From Rhabdornis inornatus (Eukaryota; Chordata; Aves; Passeriformes; Rhabdornithidae): 64,000 bases of DNA. The position numbers were made by a program, and so were the translations under genes. The stretch is taken from the NCBI GenBank assembly GCA_013397075.1, contig VWZS01000906.1, forward strand, positions 248,001 through 312,000. Reading direction: 5' to 3'. Under the pieces are notes generated by a model, which saw nothing but the letters and a program-made list of their open reading frames with translations, searched no databases and was not told the DNA's origin. Positions 22,536-35,800 of this stretch are shown here, one piece after another. The stretch's first letter is position 1. Each line of letters starts with the position of its first letter.

Positions 22536-25500
22536 TGTGCAAAGGTGAGGGATGTGCCAGGATGGGATCCCTTAGGTCACTTCCCAAAGAGCACCGAAGC
22601 ACGTCAGTGCCAGCATCAGGGTCCCTGCCACCACAGAGGGAGGGACACAGAACCCATGCCCAGCATCACACAGCAGCTTTGCAGGACAGCTGCATAAGCT
22701 TCAGGAAGTCTGAAGGGATACTTGCTCCAGGACAGCAGTCCCAGATGTCCAGGGTGTCTTAGAGCAAAGCTTTAGCTGGGATCCTCTCCTGGCTGCAGTG
22801 GGAAGGGATGGGGTGAGTCCTCGAGTTCAGATGTCTTTGGTTTAAATGTGCAGAGCTCCACTGAATTCAATTAGTTTTGGATTATGTCTATCCCCAGAAG
22901 AGTCTGTGTCTGTGACAGGACTGAACCCTTCCCAAAATGAGGCTTTAGCAGTTCAGCTCAATGGAAATATTGGATTTACCTCTAGTGACAGGTCAGGCAA
23001 GACTTGTGCGCTAGGTTTTAGAATGCACTCACACACAGGCATACACTCATACACGATATTTATGTTAGGATTCACCAACCTCCTCTTGGAATGGAGATCA
23101 AAATACTATAGTTTCATTGAAATTACTTTAAATTTGTATATGTAGTTTATTAGAGTTTGATATCCTTTCTGTGGGATTTGAAGCACCTTGTGAGCTTTGG
23201 GAGATTCATGTCCTGAATATGGCATTCAGTAACTCGGTTTGAAAATTCTGCATTAAGGCTGCTAATCCCAAATAAATCTGGTATATCTTTTCCTTAACCA
23301 TATAGAAGGAATCATTGATAGAGTCCCCAGTGAATCACATGCAACCTGAATTTTTTAATACTCCTGTCGATGTGCACATCGATCCCTTCCCTTCCAGGCA
23401 GCGGAGCTGGTATTGCCTTGCATACCACCACATTTCTCAGGCTGGCTTTCACACCACAGAAATACTGTTTCTCATTTCCCACTAGACACTTTGGAGTCCA
23501 AAACCTCTCCTGCAGGCTGATCCTGCCGATGGCTGCAGGGGGGCTGGGGCACCCCGGCATCCTGCAGGAGATGATGAGGAGATGCTGTGTGAGAGCCGAG
23601 TGCCAGCGCAGGGGAGATGTGCTGACCTGATTCACCACCCTGATTTGCATGTGCCGTGTTAAGGGAAAACGCTGTATCCTATTAAATTAACAAACTAGCA
23701 CATTCCATCAGCTGGTTCTCATGCCCTCCAGGCATCCTCTGGAGGTTTCCTCGACATGCCAATGAAACATTCAAACTACAAGACAGCCCAGTCACTTCCC
23801 ATCCATTTTTTATGGTACCATGGAAACAAAGAGCGCCTGGCAATTCCGTCTTTAAGCTTTCAATAAATCACTCCACAACTGTAAGAGGTACGAGCCTTCA
23901 ATGCCCCTGTGTTTTGCTTGGCTCCCCTGGGCTAAGCAGCCTTCTGCCCCCTTTGCCATCTATTCTCTACCCCCTGTCACCCTGTGGCCTCTGCTCCCCA
24001 AATAGCCTGAAGGGGTTGGGAGCAGACTGGCTCATTTCAGGCTTTGTGTTTGCAGACATTGGAAGGAGTCCTGTACATGTGCTGGGGTGATGTGAAGCCA
24101 GAGCCTCAGAGGCAAAGACAGTTTTGCAACAGCTTTTCAGTCAGAGAGGAGACTGAGGGCCATGGGACAGACTGAGAGACTCCACTGCTGCAAGAGCCAC
24201 CTTTTGTCCTGCCACTGGGAACGTTCCCCTAGCCATTTCTGGGCTTTGATGTGTCCATCAGAGCAGATTTTCCCTTTTTGAATCTTACAGCCACTCTCCT
24301 TTCACTCTCAGTCAACATCTGCCTGCATGCCTGTGTGCAACCTTTTCTCTGCTCTTCAGCTATCACCACCCTCCTGCAGAGGTCAGGGTGTGTGGAGTCC
24401 CCCAAGGCTGTATTTGTTGTAGGTACTGGTGTGTGAGCAGTCATGGCATCTGTCCTGGAGGAGAATGAGCCCCTCAGCTTTCCACACACCACAGCAGGGA
24501 GCAGTTGAACAATTCCTCCTCAGGTCCCAGGAGTCAACTCTTGTGTGCTTGGCCCAGCTTAAGTCTGATCACTCCTCTCAGGGATTCGTTACCTGGGTTG
24601 TCCCTGAGATACTCACAAGAAAAGCTTCCAATGGAAGACTCAGAAAAAGGAAAGAGAGAAGAAAAAGGAAAGCCAGAGCTATTCTTTTTCTGTCCCTCCT
24701 GTCATTGCAGAGGAGCTGAAACCTACAGCTCCTGTCACGCAGTGGGGCAGGAAACCCCCTCAAGCCATATTTGAGATCACTGCCTGATGGAGAAGTCAGT
24801 TGTGTGGCTGGGTCCAAATTGTAACTGCAGCATCTGAAAGTCAGAGTTGGCCCAGGTTTTTCCAAGGGAGAAAGTGGAAGTGGTTTCAGCAATATGAGCT
24901 GCAGCTCAGCAGAAAGCTGCCTGTGACTTTAGCACTGGTGTCTGCTGCAGATACCTGTGTGTGCACATTTATGTTGTGGGGTTTGTCCTGGTCTATACTT
25001 TATTGCCCAATTTTTTAGTGGTGTTAAGGTGAGGGCCTCAGCTTGAGCCATCAGTAAGGGGTGAATGGGACCTGCCATTGGAAGCCAAGTCTGTCAGCAT
25101 TGCTGAAGTGTGTCTGCATGCAGAAGTGCTCAGCTTTACTGCCTGCCTACTGCCCAGTGCTGATCAGCTCCCACCTGGTGGAAATTGCTGGGAATCTGGA
25201 GAAGTAAAAGTAAAAGGCAGAAAAAGACCCTCAAAACAAAAAAAAACCCAAATCAACTCAAACCTCCCTTTGATTTCAGAGGGCTTGAAATCAGGGCCTT
25301 CATTGATTTTTCACTCTAGAATCTCCTGAAGGTGAAAGTGCATCCTAAAAAAACAAAACAGGCAAGGGAAGGGAGTGGGTGTTGTGCCAGGCTGTCCTGG
25401 CTCTGCTTGCATTAGGGGCAGCAATGCTGCAAGAGAACAAGGGGTCAAAATGAACATTAAATTAAGCAGCTGCTGAAGCAGTGATCAGGGAACCATTTGC

Positions 25501-26844
25501 AGCAGCTCTGGCTGTGGTGATCCCAGCGAATAAAACATGTCCAAGCTGTGGGTCCCATGTCCCCATGCTGCAATCCCACCAGCTCCAATGGATGAATCCT
25601 ATGGCACCAAGGCTGGGGTGTCAGGGGGCTCTGCATTAACCCTTTTGCTCCTGAAAGTCACCTTCCCATTTCTGTCCTGATGGCTTAAATTAATGTCCCA
25701 TTAAGATGCTTTGATCTATAAATTGTCAGAATCTGCCTGGACTCCCTTGGCAAGGTAGGATTTGTGCCTTTGCCAGACAAGCCTGGCACATGCAACAGCT
25801 GTGAGCTGCTTGTGGGCACTGGCTTCATTAAATATTAATGACTTCAACTCCTCTCCAACAGCCAATAATAAAAGGGACCATTTCAGTTTATTCTGACTCA
25901 AGTGAAGAGGTTCAGATTCATTGGGAAGCTGTTCAGTGGTGTTTCTTAAATGCTTAAGTCCTGTCTTCCAGCAAGAAGCTGCACCACTTGTAAAATTAAA
26001 ACACTTAAGGTAAGTGGTGTGGTGGGGCTGGTCCCAACTGCCCCTCAGCACAGCCAGCCCTGACCAGGCTCCTTCTCCAAGCAGTGGACACAGGGCTTGG
26101 GGACAGCCTGTCCCACCACAGCCAGCTTACTCTGCTCCCACACATGGTCACTGGCATGTCTGCAGCTATTTCTAATTGCCTCCCTCCTGACCTTGAACAA
26201 AATGGACTTTTCCAATGAAAAATGTCCATATGCAACCAAAAATAGTTTGTTCTTCATTAGTTTTGAGAATGGTTTGCAATAGTGAGTGGGGTGGTTTGAA
26301 ATTTTAGTTTGCTGTGGTTGGAGTAGAAGATAAACTTTCCATTCGTGATACATGAGGAAAAAACCTCCAAAAAGCAGTTGTTAAGCATCTCTGGATCGGA
26401 GACCCCAAAGAGTTTGAGAAAGGGATTGTGAAGCAGCACAGCCAGGCTCCATCACACCACAAATCCACCTCGAGTGCTGCTCACCAGCCCGCTCCACTCA
26501 CCCTGTGCTGGCAGCTTCTCTGCTGCCAGAAAGGTCTGCTTGCTTTGGCACAGGTTTACCTGCACGTTCCATAAATGTTCTCCTAATTCTGAGATTTGGG
26601 GAGGAATGGACCCTTCCAGAGCATTCAGCTGCCTGCTGCATCCCCGCATCCCCCTCTGAGCTTCCCTGCAGGCTGAGCCAAGAGCAGGATGTGACCCCGT
26701 GCACTTGCTTGCGGTCCTTTGCTACCGGAGGGGTTATTTCAAGGCTCCCCTTCACCGGCTTCAGATTCCTCTTCCCCTTTTGTACTTTCAAAAGAAAACA
26801 TCTGTGAAGGGCTCGTCACAACAAACCCCTGCCAGTGTCTGATC
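22536..26844. other. Long non-coding stretch
   Basis: About 4.3 kb without a recognised gene. A 16-base palindrome lies at 23367-23382. The stretch at about 23640-23900 has few repeats and mixed composition and could be constrained. Frames stay under 115 codons and show no domain. No CR1 or LTR tail was found. Confidence 0.45.
23367..23382. repeat. 16-base perfect palindrome
   Basis: TCGATGTGCACATCGA is its own reverse complement and carries two CpGs. It could be a dimeric factor site or a chance palindrome. The surrounding sequence gives no further clue. Confidence 0.7.
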
Positions 26845-27125
26845 TCTTACGATAACACGCTCTAATGAGGTTATAGCTCTCCTGTCTCACAAGTGTTTCG
26901 GGGCTGCTCGGGCTGAATGAGACGGGAGGTAATTAGAGTGACATGCTTTCGTGCTCAGAGAGAATAAAGTAACACGAATTTCCTGAATGGGCAAGAGCAG
27001 TTTGGCCTCAGCTGAGGGAAATAACCAAGCAGTGATCTAATTCACTTTACTGTTAATAGATTGTTATCTGCAGAGCCCTAGCGCAAACATGATAAGCTGT
27101 AAAGAAATACAGATGAAAGCCAGAG
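26845..27125. promoter_or_regulatory. Candidate conserved regulatory element
   Basis: This is the strongest regulatory-looking stretch in the window. It holds GATAA near 26851, TCTAATGAGG, TAATTAG (26930-26936), a GATA core on each strand at TTATCT (27064-27069) and GATAAG (27091-27096), and several CpGs in otherwise CpG-poor DNA. It has no repeat match and no open frame of note. Paired GATA sites about 25 bases apart with homeodomain cores nearby are typical of developmental enhancers. Conservation was not tested. Confidence 0.22.
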
Positions 27126-30100
27126 CTCCAAGGGTTGCACATTCAGCCCAACGCTGGTCTCGTTGGCCTCAGCCCAGCTCCACTTTCTGCTCATCCCTGG
27201 AGCTGGCTGGGGTGATAACGCTCGAGTAGGGCTGTGCAATCAAATCTCTTCACAAACTGCAGGATCATTTGGCTCCAGCATCAGCTTGGGAATTCCATTC
27301 CATTTGCCTTGTGGAGTCTAAGGCACAGTGGGAAGAGGTGGAGGCTAAAACTCTCTGTGGGTTCAGGCTTTGACTCCGGCTGCTGTGCCCCATGTGGAGG
27401 GGGTGTGTGGTGTCAGCAAGTGATGCTTTGGTCCCCCAATGGGGTCCCCAGCAGACTGAGCACGTCTGCCTTGGTGCAGCTGCAGTCACAGCCATCTTCT
27501 GGCACAGCATCCCCTCAATATGGTGACTGCAGGCAGAGAGCCCCCCATGCTGGCTTTATCTTGCACACCCCTCCCTGTCATGGCCCTGAGATACACAGGG
27601 GGCTGCTCCCAAGTGCTTTGGAAGGACAACATTTCTACAGTTTGTACCAAGAGCGAGTTGCAGTTAGAGAACCAGGCTAAAAGTGGGTCTGTGAGTGTTC
27701 TCTACCTCCACGACAAGAAACCAGTCCTGATGAGCACCAATTGTAATAAAGTACTTCGTCTGGATTCCATAAGCATGCCAAGCAGTTGCCAATCACATCT
27801 ATGATGCTATTCCCTCCCTTCTCCCTGAGTTTATCACCCTTGTGTGCAGCCAAGCCGGCTGCCAGCACAGACACACACGCCCTGCTCACACATCAGCTCT
27901 GATTGTGGCTCTTCTTTGTCATGGTATGAAACTTTCTGTCCTTCCAACTGTGGGAAGCTCAGGACATGCATGGGGGCCTGGAAATTTGCTTCCAGTGCCC
28001 ACAGTGAGGAAGAATTTCTGCATGACCAAGGCAATGCAGGAAGGGGATCCATTGGGGTCTGCCCAAGTATGCAATGATGCAGAGTGTAGTGGACAAGCTG
28101 AGCAGGAGCAGGATCCTTCCTCATGGCTGTGGGGTGAAGCATCACCCTCACACAGCCTTTCTTCCCATAACCCCCATACTACCCTGGCCTTACATGTAAC
28201 ACATCATGTCTTTTATTCATTTTTTCTTTCCTCAGGCAAGAATGCTCTCAGCTTCCCAGGCAGGTTTGAATGTGTCAAAAAATGTAATCTCTTCAGCCAG
28301 ATTTAGCCTACTTTTGCGAAGTGAGTGTACTCTGATTGCTGCTTCTCTGACAGCTTCATTAGAGCTGAGAGAACCCAAGCCCTGTCTGCCCCATCTCTCC
28401 TCAGCCAGCATCCAGCTATTAGAAAAACAACAGCACAGCTCCTTATGGTCACTCTCCTCAGCATTTCCAGGAGTTGTTGTGTCCCTCCAGGCCTCATTTC
28501 CCCACTTGTACCATGGAGAACCTGCAATCTTTTTTTTCCAGTTCTACCCAGTTTGATGGCAAAGCCATGGTGGGACTGGAAGGATCCCTGCTGCAGTTTT
28601 ACATCTCCCTGGCGCCCCACTGGAGCTTCTAAATGTGCTGCACAGCAAACATGAGTATGTGCTAGCCCTCTACACACTGCTTTGCCACTCCTCCTGTACA
28701 GCAACAGGGAGCCAAGGCTACAAACATGATAACCAATGTGGGGCTACCCAAATGTCACCAAACTTGGTCAGCTGAGGCATATCCCCAACAGGTCCAGTGG
28801 TCAGCCAGGCCATTAGAAGCACAGTCCTGGCCAAGCTCTGGCCTTTGAACTCTTGCCACAAGCCCAGGCTCAGGCTGATGTTTGATCCAGGTACACGTCC
28901 TTGACATGTGGTTTGGATGCAGCCACCTTGTCCTGAAGAGGAGGAAAGTTATGGATGGGCACGTAAGCTTTGCCAGCTGCTGTCTGTGCCCATGAACAAG
29001 CTATTTTATTTTATTTATTTATTTACCTAACTCATTTTATTTAACAGTATAAACTTGACCCTGGCCTCACTTCAACCCATCCTTAGAATCCTGCTTTTGC
29101 AGTAATTTCATGCCAAGTGCATGGTGAGCAGCCTGACTTCCACTGCGAGTGCCAAGAGGGAGTGGAGGAGGCACAAACCGGCTCTCACTCAGCTGGAGAG
29201 TTTACTGAAGGCTGCAATCTTCCAATTGCTTGAAGAGCTGTCATTAGACAGTTTAAGATGGCAGATTGCTAAACTGCTTCAAGGCTGGAGCCAAGCTGCA
29301 CTCAATAGGGCCCTCTTTGCTGTGAGGATATGTGTGCACCGCAGTCCTTTGGTGTGAGAGAAGAGGAAAATCATTGTTGTGATCAAGCATTTTGCAGGGC
29401 TGGGAAGGGGCACAACTCACTGTGGAGATGAGGGGAACAAGATACAGGGATGGGAAAGAGAGAATCCAAAAGCAGAATCCCAAAATTTCTCTGTTACCCA
29501 GTGTCTGCCCCATGTTTTTTTCTGTCACTCACCACCTACACTTTCCTCCTGTTACAGAAGGAGATGATATTTTCTGTATCTTTTCCAGACTGACCTGGAG
29601 GAAATATCTCTGTGACCTCATCAGGGGTCAAGCGAGGAGCTGGGGCAAGGGAGAGAGTCTGGAAGGAGAGAAAAGGACTTCTTTGCATATTGTCTGGTTC
29701 AGGAGAGTGTCAGGATCTACCAAGAAGCTGCCTGCTATGAACCAAAGGAGTTCGGTTCTGCAACTACATGCTACTGGCAGGGATCAGATCATCAGCCCCT
29801 CCTTAAAGCAGCCAACATGGCCAGTTCCAGTCCTTGTCCTGAAAAACTCAGTGGTGCACTTTCTCCCCCTGGGGCTGCATCTTTCTCAAGAGAGAGGGAA
29901 AACAGCAACCAGCACAGCAAAAGCCTGCTGACAGGACTAATAAAGCAAATGGGACAGCAGCAGGCTTTGGTAGCAGCCTCTTCTCCACTGCAGGAATACA
30001 AAACCTGGATATTTTCTCCACTGAATGCATCCCTTCTTCCACTGCACTCACCTATTGCGTGTCTCTAGATCCTCAAGTTCACTTGGACTCTCTATTTCCA

Positions 30101-32840
30101 GGCCTTGGAGAAGCGCTGGCTGGTCCCACCTCCAGTCTCAACATCTTGGAGAAGAGACATCAGACCTGCTTAGCAGTGGGGTCTAAAGGTTCCTTTTCAC
30201 TGGGATTATCTACTGTGGTTCTCACTGTTGGCACCAGCTCCACTGAGCAGCCCCTACAGGACTGGGTTTTGCAGGGAAATGCTGCTCTTTTTTGGGTTTG
30301 AGGCCCCTCGTGATGGGTGTAAAGGTGTCTGTGCTCCCTGGGGTCACTCTGCTGCTGGAACCCCCCAGTGCTGATGGAGCTGGTCTCACCTTTCCCAAAA
30401 GCTCCTGTCAGCCATCCAAAAGCTTTATGTCAACACAGCACTTGGTAACCCCAGCCAGTGATGAAACATCTGAAATGTCTCCTCAAGGCACCTGTAACAT
30501 TTAATTTTGGTATAAATGGACAGTTTGCCCTTGGGCTTGCACTTCCAACCTGTCTGATGCTTTAGGGAGAGACCTTTTGATCCACTGGTCCTGAAAGGGA
30601 AAAACCACTCAGCAAAGGTGCATCTGGGACTATTTTGTCTCCCCCCAGGAATTTCCCCTTCTCCCTTAAGTTTCTCCATTTCCTCCAGGTCTCCAGACTC
30701 CCAGGTGCCTGCCAAGCACACATTCCACGGGCCCTCTGTGCACACTTCCACCCCTGCAAAATTAAGACACGTGACCTCTATAAATCCCCATCAAAGGCCT
30801 TTATTCCTGTGCTATTCTCCTTGCTGTTGTTCACTCTGAACGTGCATGTGACAGCCAGATAAAAGGCATCATTCTGGAATGAGCTAATTCAAGTTAACCA
30901 CTGCAGGGAGAAGGACCGAGCAAAGCCAAAGCACTCTGGCATTTTGATGTGCAACAGGGGTTTGAGCCTCCAGCTCATTTTTAGGTTCTGAAATCCCAAC
31001 TGTTAGCCAGACACTCCCTGAATGTTTGGCAGGAAGCAGAAATTGAGGAAACCTGGCTTCCTCTGCATCTGTAACCCAGGATTTTGCTTTAGGAGAGGGA
31101 GGTTAGCTTGAAAGATGGGTATTTGAAGAGGTGAGCCTTGTTCCCGCTTTGGGGCATGTATTAGGAGTTTAACCCTCGTGGTCCTTTAGTTTTCTCTTCC
31201 TCTTCCTCAGAAAATTTAGGATGTTCTGGGATGCATCTCAGCCTTCCAAATTTGATTGAAATCAGGAAGCTCATATATTCATACATACACAACAGAGGAC
31301 ACTAAGAATACATATTTTTTAAGTTTTGAAAATTAATTTTTTTCACTAAGCAATTAGAAGGAATAATGAGTTGAAAGGCCATGTCAAAATGGTCTGACAC
31401 TTCTCCTCTGTTCTTCTTGAGCTTGGGTGCTTTGAGATACACATTAGAAGTGAATCTCCAGCACCCTGAACAAGAAGATGCTCTTAGTGCAAAAAAAATT
31501 TAAAAAGGGAAATATATAACATCAGCTTTTGTCCTATTCTAAATCTTAATACACAGATGCTGGTACTGACTGCACTGTCTGACTCTTTTTAGATTGTTTA
31601 CTGTGAAGGTCTGGAGTAACCACAGGAATCCCCACAGGCAGGGACTGAGAGCATGTCCAGCCTCTCTGTGCAGGGCCCTGATTTAACTCCCTTTGAATTC
31701 CACCTGAAATGATGCACGGGATCCTTAGTCCTGCTGGTAGATGGTATCTATGACTTGGATTATATCAATGCTTTTGAAAATTATTTCCCGTCAGGACTAG
31801 AGGTGCTGTGAAAGGCCAGGTGATACAAACTCCAGGCTAAGGAGACAAAACACATTTCTGTAGCCACCACAAGATGATGGAGGGCACAGCAAACTGAGCA
31901 GGAAGAGGGTCAGATTAGCAGCAATTTCAGGAAACACCAGACATCACCCCAAGAAACACCTGTCCCCACCTTGCAGACTGCACGGGGCAGGTGGCAGTGG
32001 AGACCCCAAGCTCACATTTCATTCCCCTCACGTGGAGAACATGGGGAGATTGGGAGTGACAACAGCCGTGTGACTGTAATTGAGCAGGCTCTTTAGATGT
32101 TGTCCTGTTGGTAGGACCCCAGGGATCTCATTTTGTGCTCCAGCTTGGCGCCTGAAGCAGTGAGTGCTGGAGATGAGAACCCCTTCCAAATAAAAATTCT
32201 GCTCCGGTGCTACTCAGTAGTTTCTCACCGGGCTTGACATTCTCATCTACTCATCGCCCCTGGCAAACTTCTCTCGTGGTGGCTCTTCATCTCCCAGCTC
32301 CACACAGGGAAATTAAAAATCCCTATTACATTTTTCTTTAATCTAGTCCAAGCTTCAGCTGCACTGGGGGCTGTCGCCTGGCAAAGTCTACATGGGTGAG
32401 GGTTGCTCAGCTCACCTCCACTGGTGAAACTCCCTCTCCTGCTGAACTCCTTGAAGCACACAAATAAAGAGGGAGCAAAGGAAAAAAAAACAAAGGAACA
32501 AAGAATAAAGGTCTCAGCAGAGAAATGCTCTGATTGCCATTGCTAAAGGGCAGAACAAGGGGGAAAGCTTGGATGTTTGCAAAGGGCAAACATATCCATC
32601 CCGTGGAACGCTGCAGATTTGGAAGCGAGATGAAAAAAAAATGGGGTAAGTTTGTGTCTTGGGACACCTTGGCTGCTGTCACTCTCTTGCCACAGTCACG
32701 TGGTGTCTCAGCTCCTTGCCTGCTTTCCATACGGGTGCCAAGCACCCAAAATGCAAATATTTTTAAAGTCCAAGCCTCAATCGAGTGCACGTTTGTGCCC
32801 TAAGAAGGCTTTTCCCGGCAGGTCTGCAGTAGCATATCTG
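27126..32840. other. Long non-coding stretch
   Basis: About 5.7 kb without a recognised gene. Frames reach 179 codons (29392-29931, plus, starting at TTG not ATG) and 154 codons (27842-28306), with no domain. An ATTT/ATTTT run lies at 29003-29024. Region 30870-32240 has few open frames and is AT-leaning. Confidence 0.45.
29003..29024. repeat. ATTT/ATTTT short tandem repeat
   Basis: Two ATTTT-type units followed by ATTT units, about 22 bases. It is simple sequence of no evident role. Confidence 0.8.
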
Positions 32841-35800
32841 ATGTGGCTTAATCATATAAAAAAGGATTTCCACATGGTTTTCCTTGGGTGATGCCTGTGT
32901 CACAGTTGGCCACGAGATAAGACAATTTAATGGTTTTGTGTAATTCAGACAATCACAAATCCACCAAAAATGAACATATTTGACCCATAAAAGGTTTTCC
33001 TTCCAAAGATTCTTTTTTCAAAAGATTCTATCACGAAGCACCTTATTACTATACACCGCTTAACATTTTCCCAACCCAAACTGTTGTTCACACATCCTGA
33101 GTGAAAATCAGTGCACAGTTTGCAAGCTTGGCAGAGGCTGAAAACCCCAGCACAGGCTAATCCATGAATATAGACTGAATGATAAGTTACTTCAGGGAAG
33201 AGTGGCTGTATTTGGGTACTTTGCTCCCCCTCTATTGTTGCCAGCCAGCTCTAGGTTCAGAGATGCTTCTGCCCTGCCTGATAAATTGAAGGACTTCACG
33301 GACATATTAACACAGCCAGACCGTAGTCAGTGAGCAGACAATTGATTATATGTCAGAAAGTCACACACTGGGCAATTTTGCTCCTAGGCTTTGCCTCCAT
33401 TTCTCAAAATATACATTACAAAGTGAAGAAATCAAAAGAGGGAGATAAGAGTCTGCACATTAGGAAGCTGCTTGGAACAGGTTTTGTCTGTCTCCCTGGT
33501 TTTGTGCAGCACTTTGTGTCTTGTTGGGATTCTGGAAGGAACAGAGTCGCTCAGTCGATGTCTTGCAATTAAGAGGTTTTTCTTCATGAAATATAGGATT
33601 CTGTCAAAGCATAACTTTTGACTCAAAACCAAGGCTTTCAATGATATTCTCCTATTTTTCACCAAGTCTAAGCAAGCAGCTTGTTCTTTTTTCTCCCCCT
33701 TCCCTTTCAAATGATTATTTGTAAATGTTGAGAGTTTAGCTGCAAATGTTATCATTTATGTCAAAAATGTTGAAATCTTTCCCCAAGACCCTGTCACCGT
33801 ATGTCAGACTTCATTATTCAGAGAAAGCACTCAGGTAAAGCTTGTTCCCATGTCACATTTTTCACTCTGTGTCACAGTGAAGCCAATGTTGCAACTTTTT
33901 GGGGGCAGAAATTTCATTCCCAGGGGAGCAAAAAAATTGAGTGTTGAATATCAAGGCCTTTCTTGTGAAAACTGCCTGAAATGAATCCTTGCTATGTACA
34001 TTTCAGTGAGGGCTGGAGGTCATGGTGGGTTTTGGTGATCAAACACACAAGAGGCAGCACTGGCAGCAGAGAGCTCACAGGCTGGTCTGACAAGACAAAG
34101 CTCAGAAGGGAAAGGGAGGCAGGGAGAGGTGGAGTGACTCAACCTAAATCACACCACGGGCCAGGTCAGAGACAGGAGGAAAACTGGCAGGTCCAGATTC
34201 CCAGTCTGGAGAAGGCAGGATGGCTCTGATGGCTGCATCGAGGGAGGAGTGACAAAGGGGGGATGTTTTACTCAGGTGACCACCTTGTCTCCTCAGACTG
34301 GGAGGACCAACCTGTCTCTAACAGAGTTCCACTCCCCTCCTCCCTGCCCTGAGGGGTATTTTGGATAGCCCTGGTGGATCATCCTCCAGCATCCTTTCTG
34401 CATGCTTAAGTAGGAACCTTCCAAAGCCCTGGGCCCTGCACTAGGTAGAGCAGAATTCTAAAGCCTGGAGCAGATTTGCCACCAGGGCAGAGCAGATTGT
34501 GGTATTACCACCCATTATCACCTGGGGAGTGACTTGGCTTCCAAAATCAAGTGGCACACGCCCCATGGGGCTGTGCAATGCCACAGGAGCCCTGGGTAAT
34601 GCTGCCTTGGGTTACTCCAATAACATTTGAACAGAAAACCTGGGTTTGGGGCTGTTCAGCATGGGACCATTCCTTCCTCCCCACTGCAGACCAGCCTTCC
34701 TTGTGCCACAGAGTGCACAAAAAAAGCTCTGGCCCATCTGCTCCAGGGGCCAGCAAGCATAACTTGCCTCCTGCACCTTCCCAGGAGGAACAAAAGGCTT
34801 TTTTTCCCCAGCCTGCAGCTGCTGAACACATCAAAGAGAGGGATCAATACCTATCGACCATCTCTGTTTCCTTCAAGTGTCCCCAGCCCCTGTGATTATG
34901 TATCTGCTCTCCTTTCCCTGTCTGCTTTACACATCAGGAATTCACCTCATTCCCTGCAAAGAGAACTCCAAAATTGGATTTCTCAGAGCCAGTACTAATT
35001 CACAACCCAAAACAATGGTAATAGCGACAATGTTTGTCTCTGTATCACAGTTACTGTGGAAATCCTGGCTTTGTGGGTAGAAAATTACTGAGGTATTACA
35101 TTAAAAATGCTCCTCTGTTGCTGTTCTGCATGGAAGCAAAATGCTCAGCACCAGCATGCAAAAGATCTCATTGCATCCCTACATGGGGCAGGGGAGATGG
35201 GGAAGGAAGAGCTCTCTGCAGATGTGGGATATTTCCTGAATCTTTAACTCAGCAGAAATCACTGGGAATCCCAGCCTCCACCCCAGTCCTGGCTGGGCCT
35301 CCCATCCCCTCCCTGCAGGCACCTGCCCTCCCTCTGCAGGCAGCTGGTTCAGAGAGCTCAGGCAGCAAAAACCATCCCAAACAAGCAAATAGTTTCCCAC
35401 TGGTTCATTTCCCTGAACCCACTCACCCCAGGGTGAGCTGTGCAAGGCAAGGGCTCAGAACACACAGCTGGGGGCACGGGGACAAGCAGGATTTTGGAGG
35501 CTGAGCTGATTTGCATTGGTTTCACCAAGATAAGATGACTGTAACCTTGCTGGGTGCTCAGTCCCCATGGCAAAGGGCCAAGGAGGGCACACGCACATCT
35601 TTGCAGCCAGCAGCCCAAACCTGTTTGCTCTGGGTACCTGCCTGAAAATATTGTTTACTTACAAAAATCTTCCTCCAGGTCCATGATATGAACTGCTGGA
35701 AAACAAACAGGCAGCTGCTGGTGAAGAATGGGGGGAAAAAGAAATGGAAAGAGCAATATTCCAAATTTGACACAGGTAGGGTCTCTTGGCCAGAGCACAG

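Noticed and set aside
22239..22697. GMGMGM, GNGNGN and HSHSHS frames
   Set aside because: These are translations of (CATTCC)10 on either strand.
28206..28556. TTTTTTCTTTCCTCAG acceptor-like tract with 116-codon frame
   Set aside because: The frame continues upstream through the tract, and the peptide has no domain or coding-like bias.
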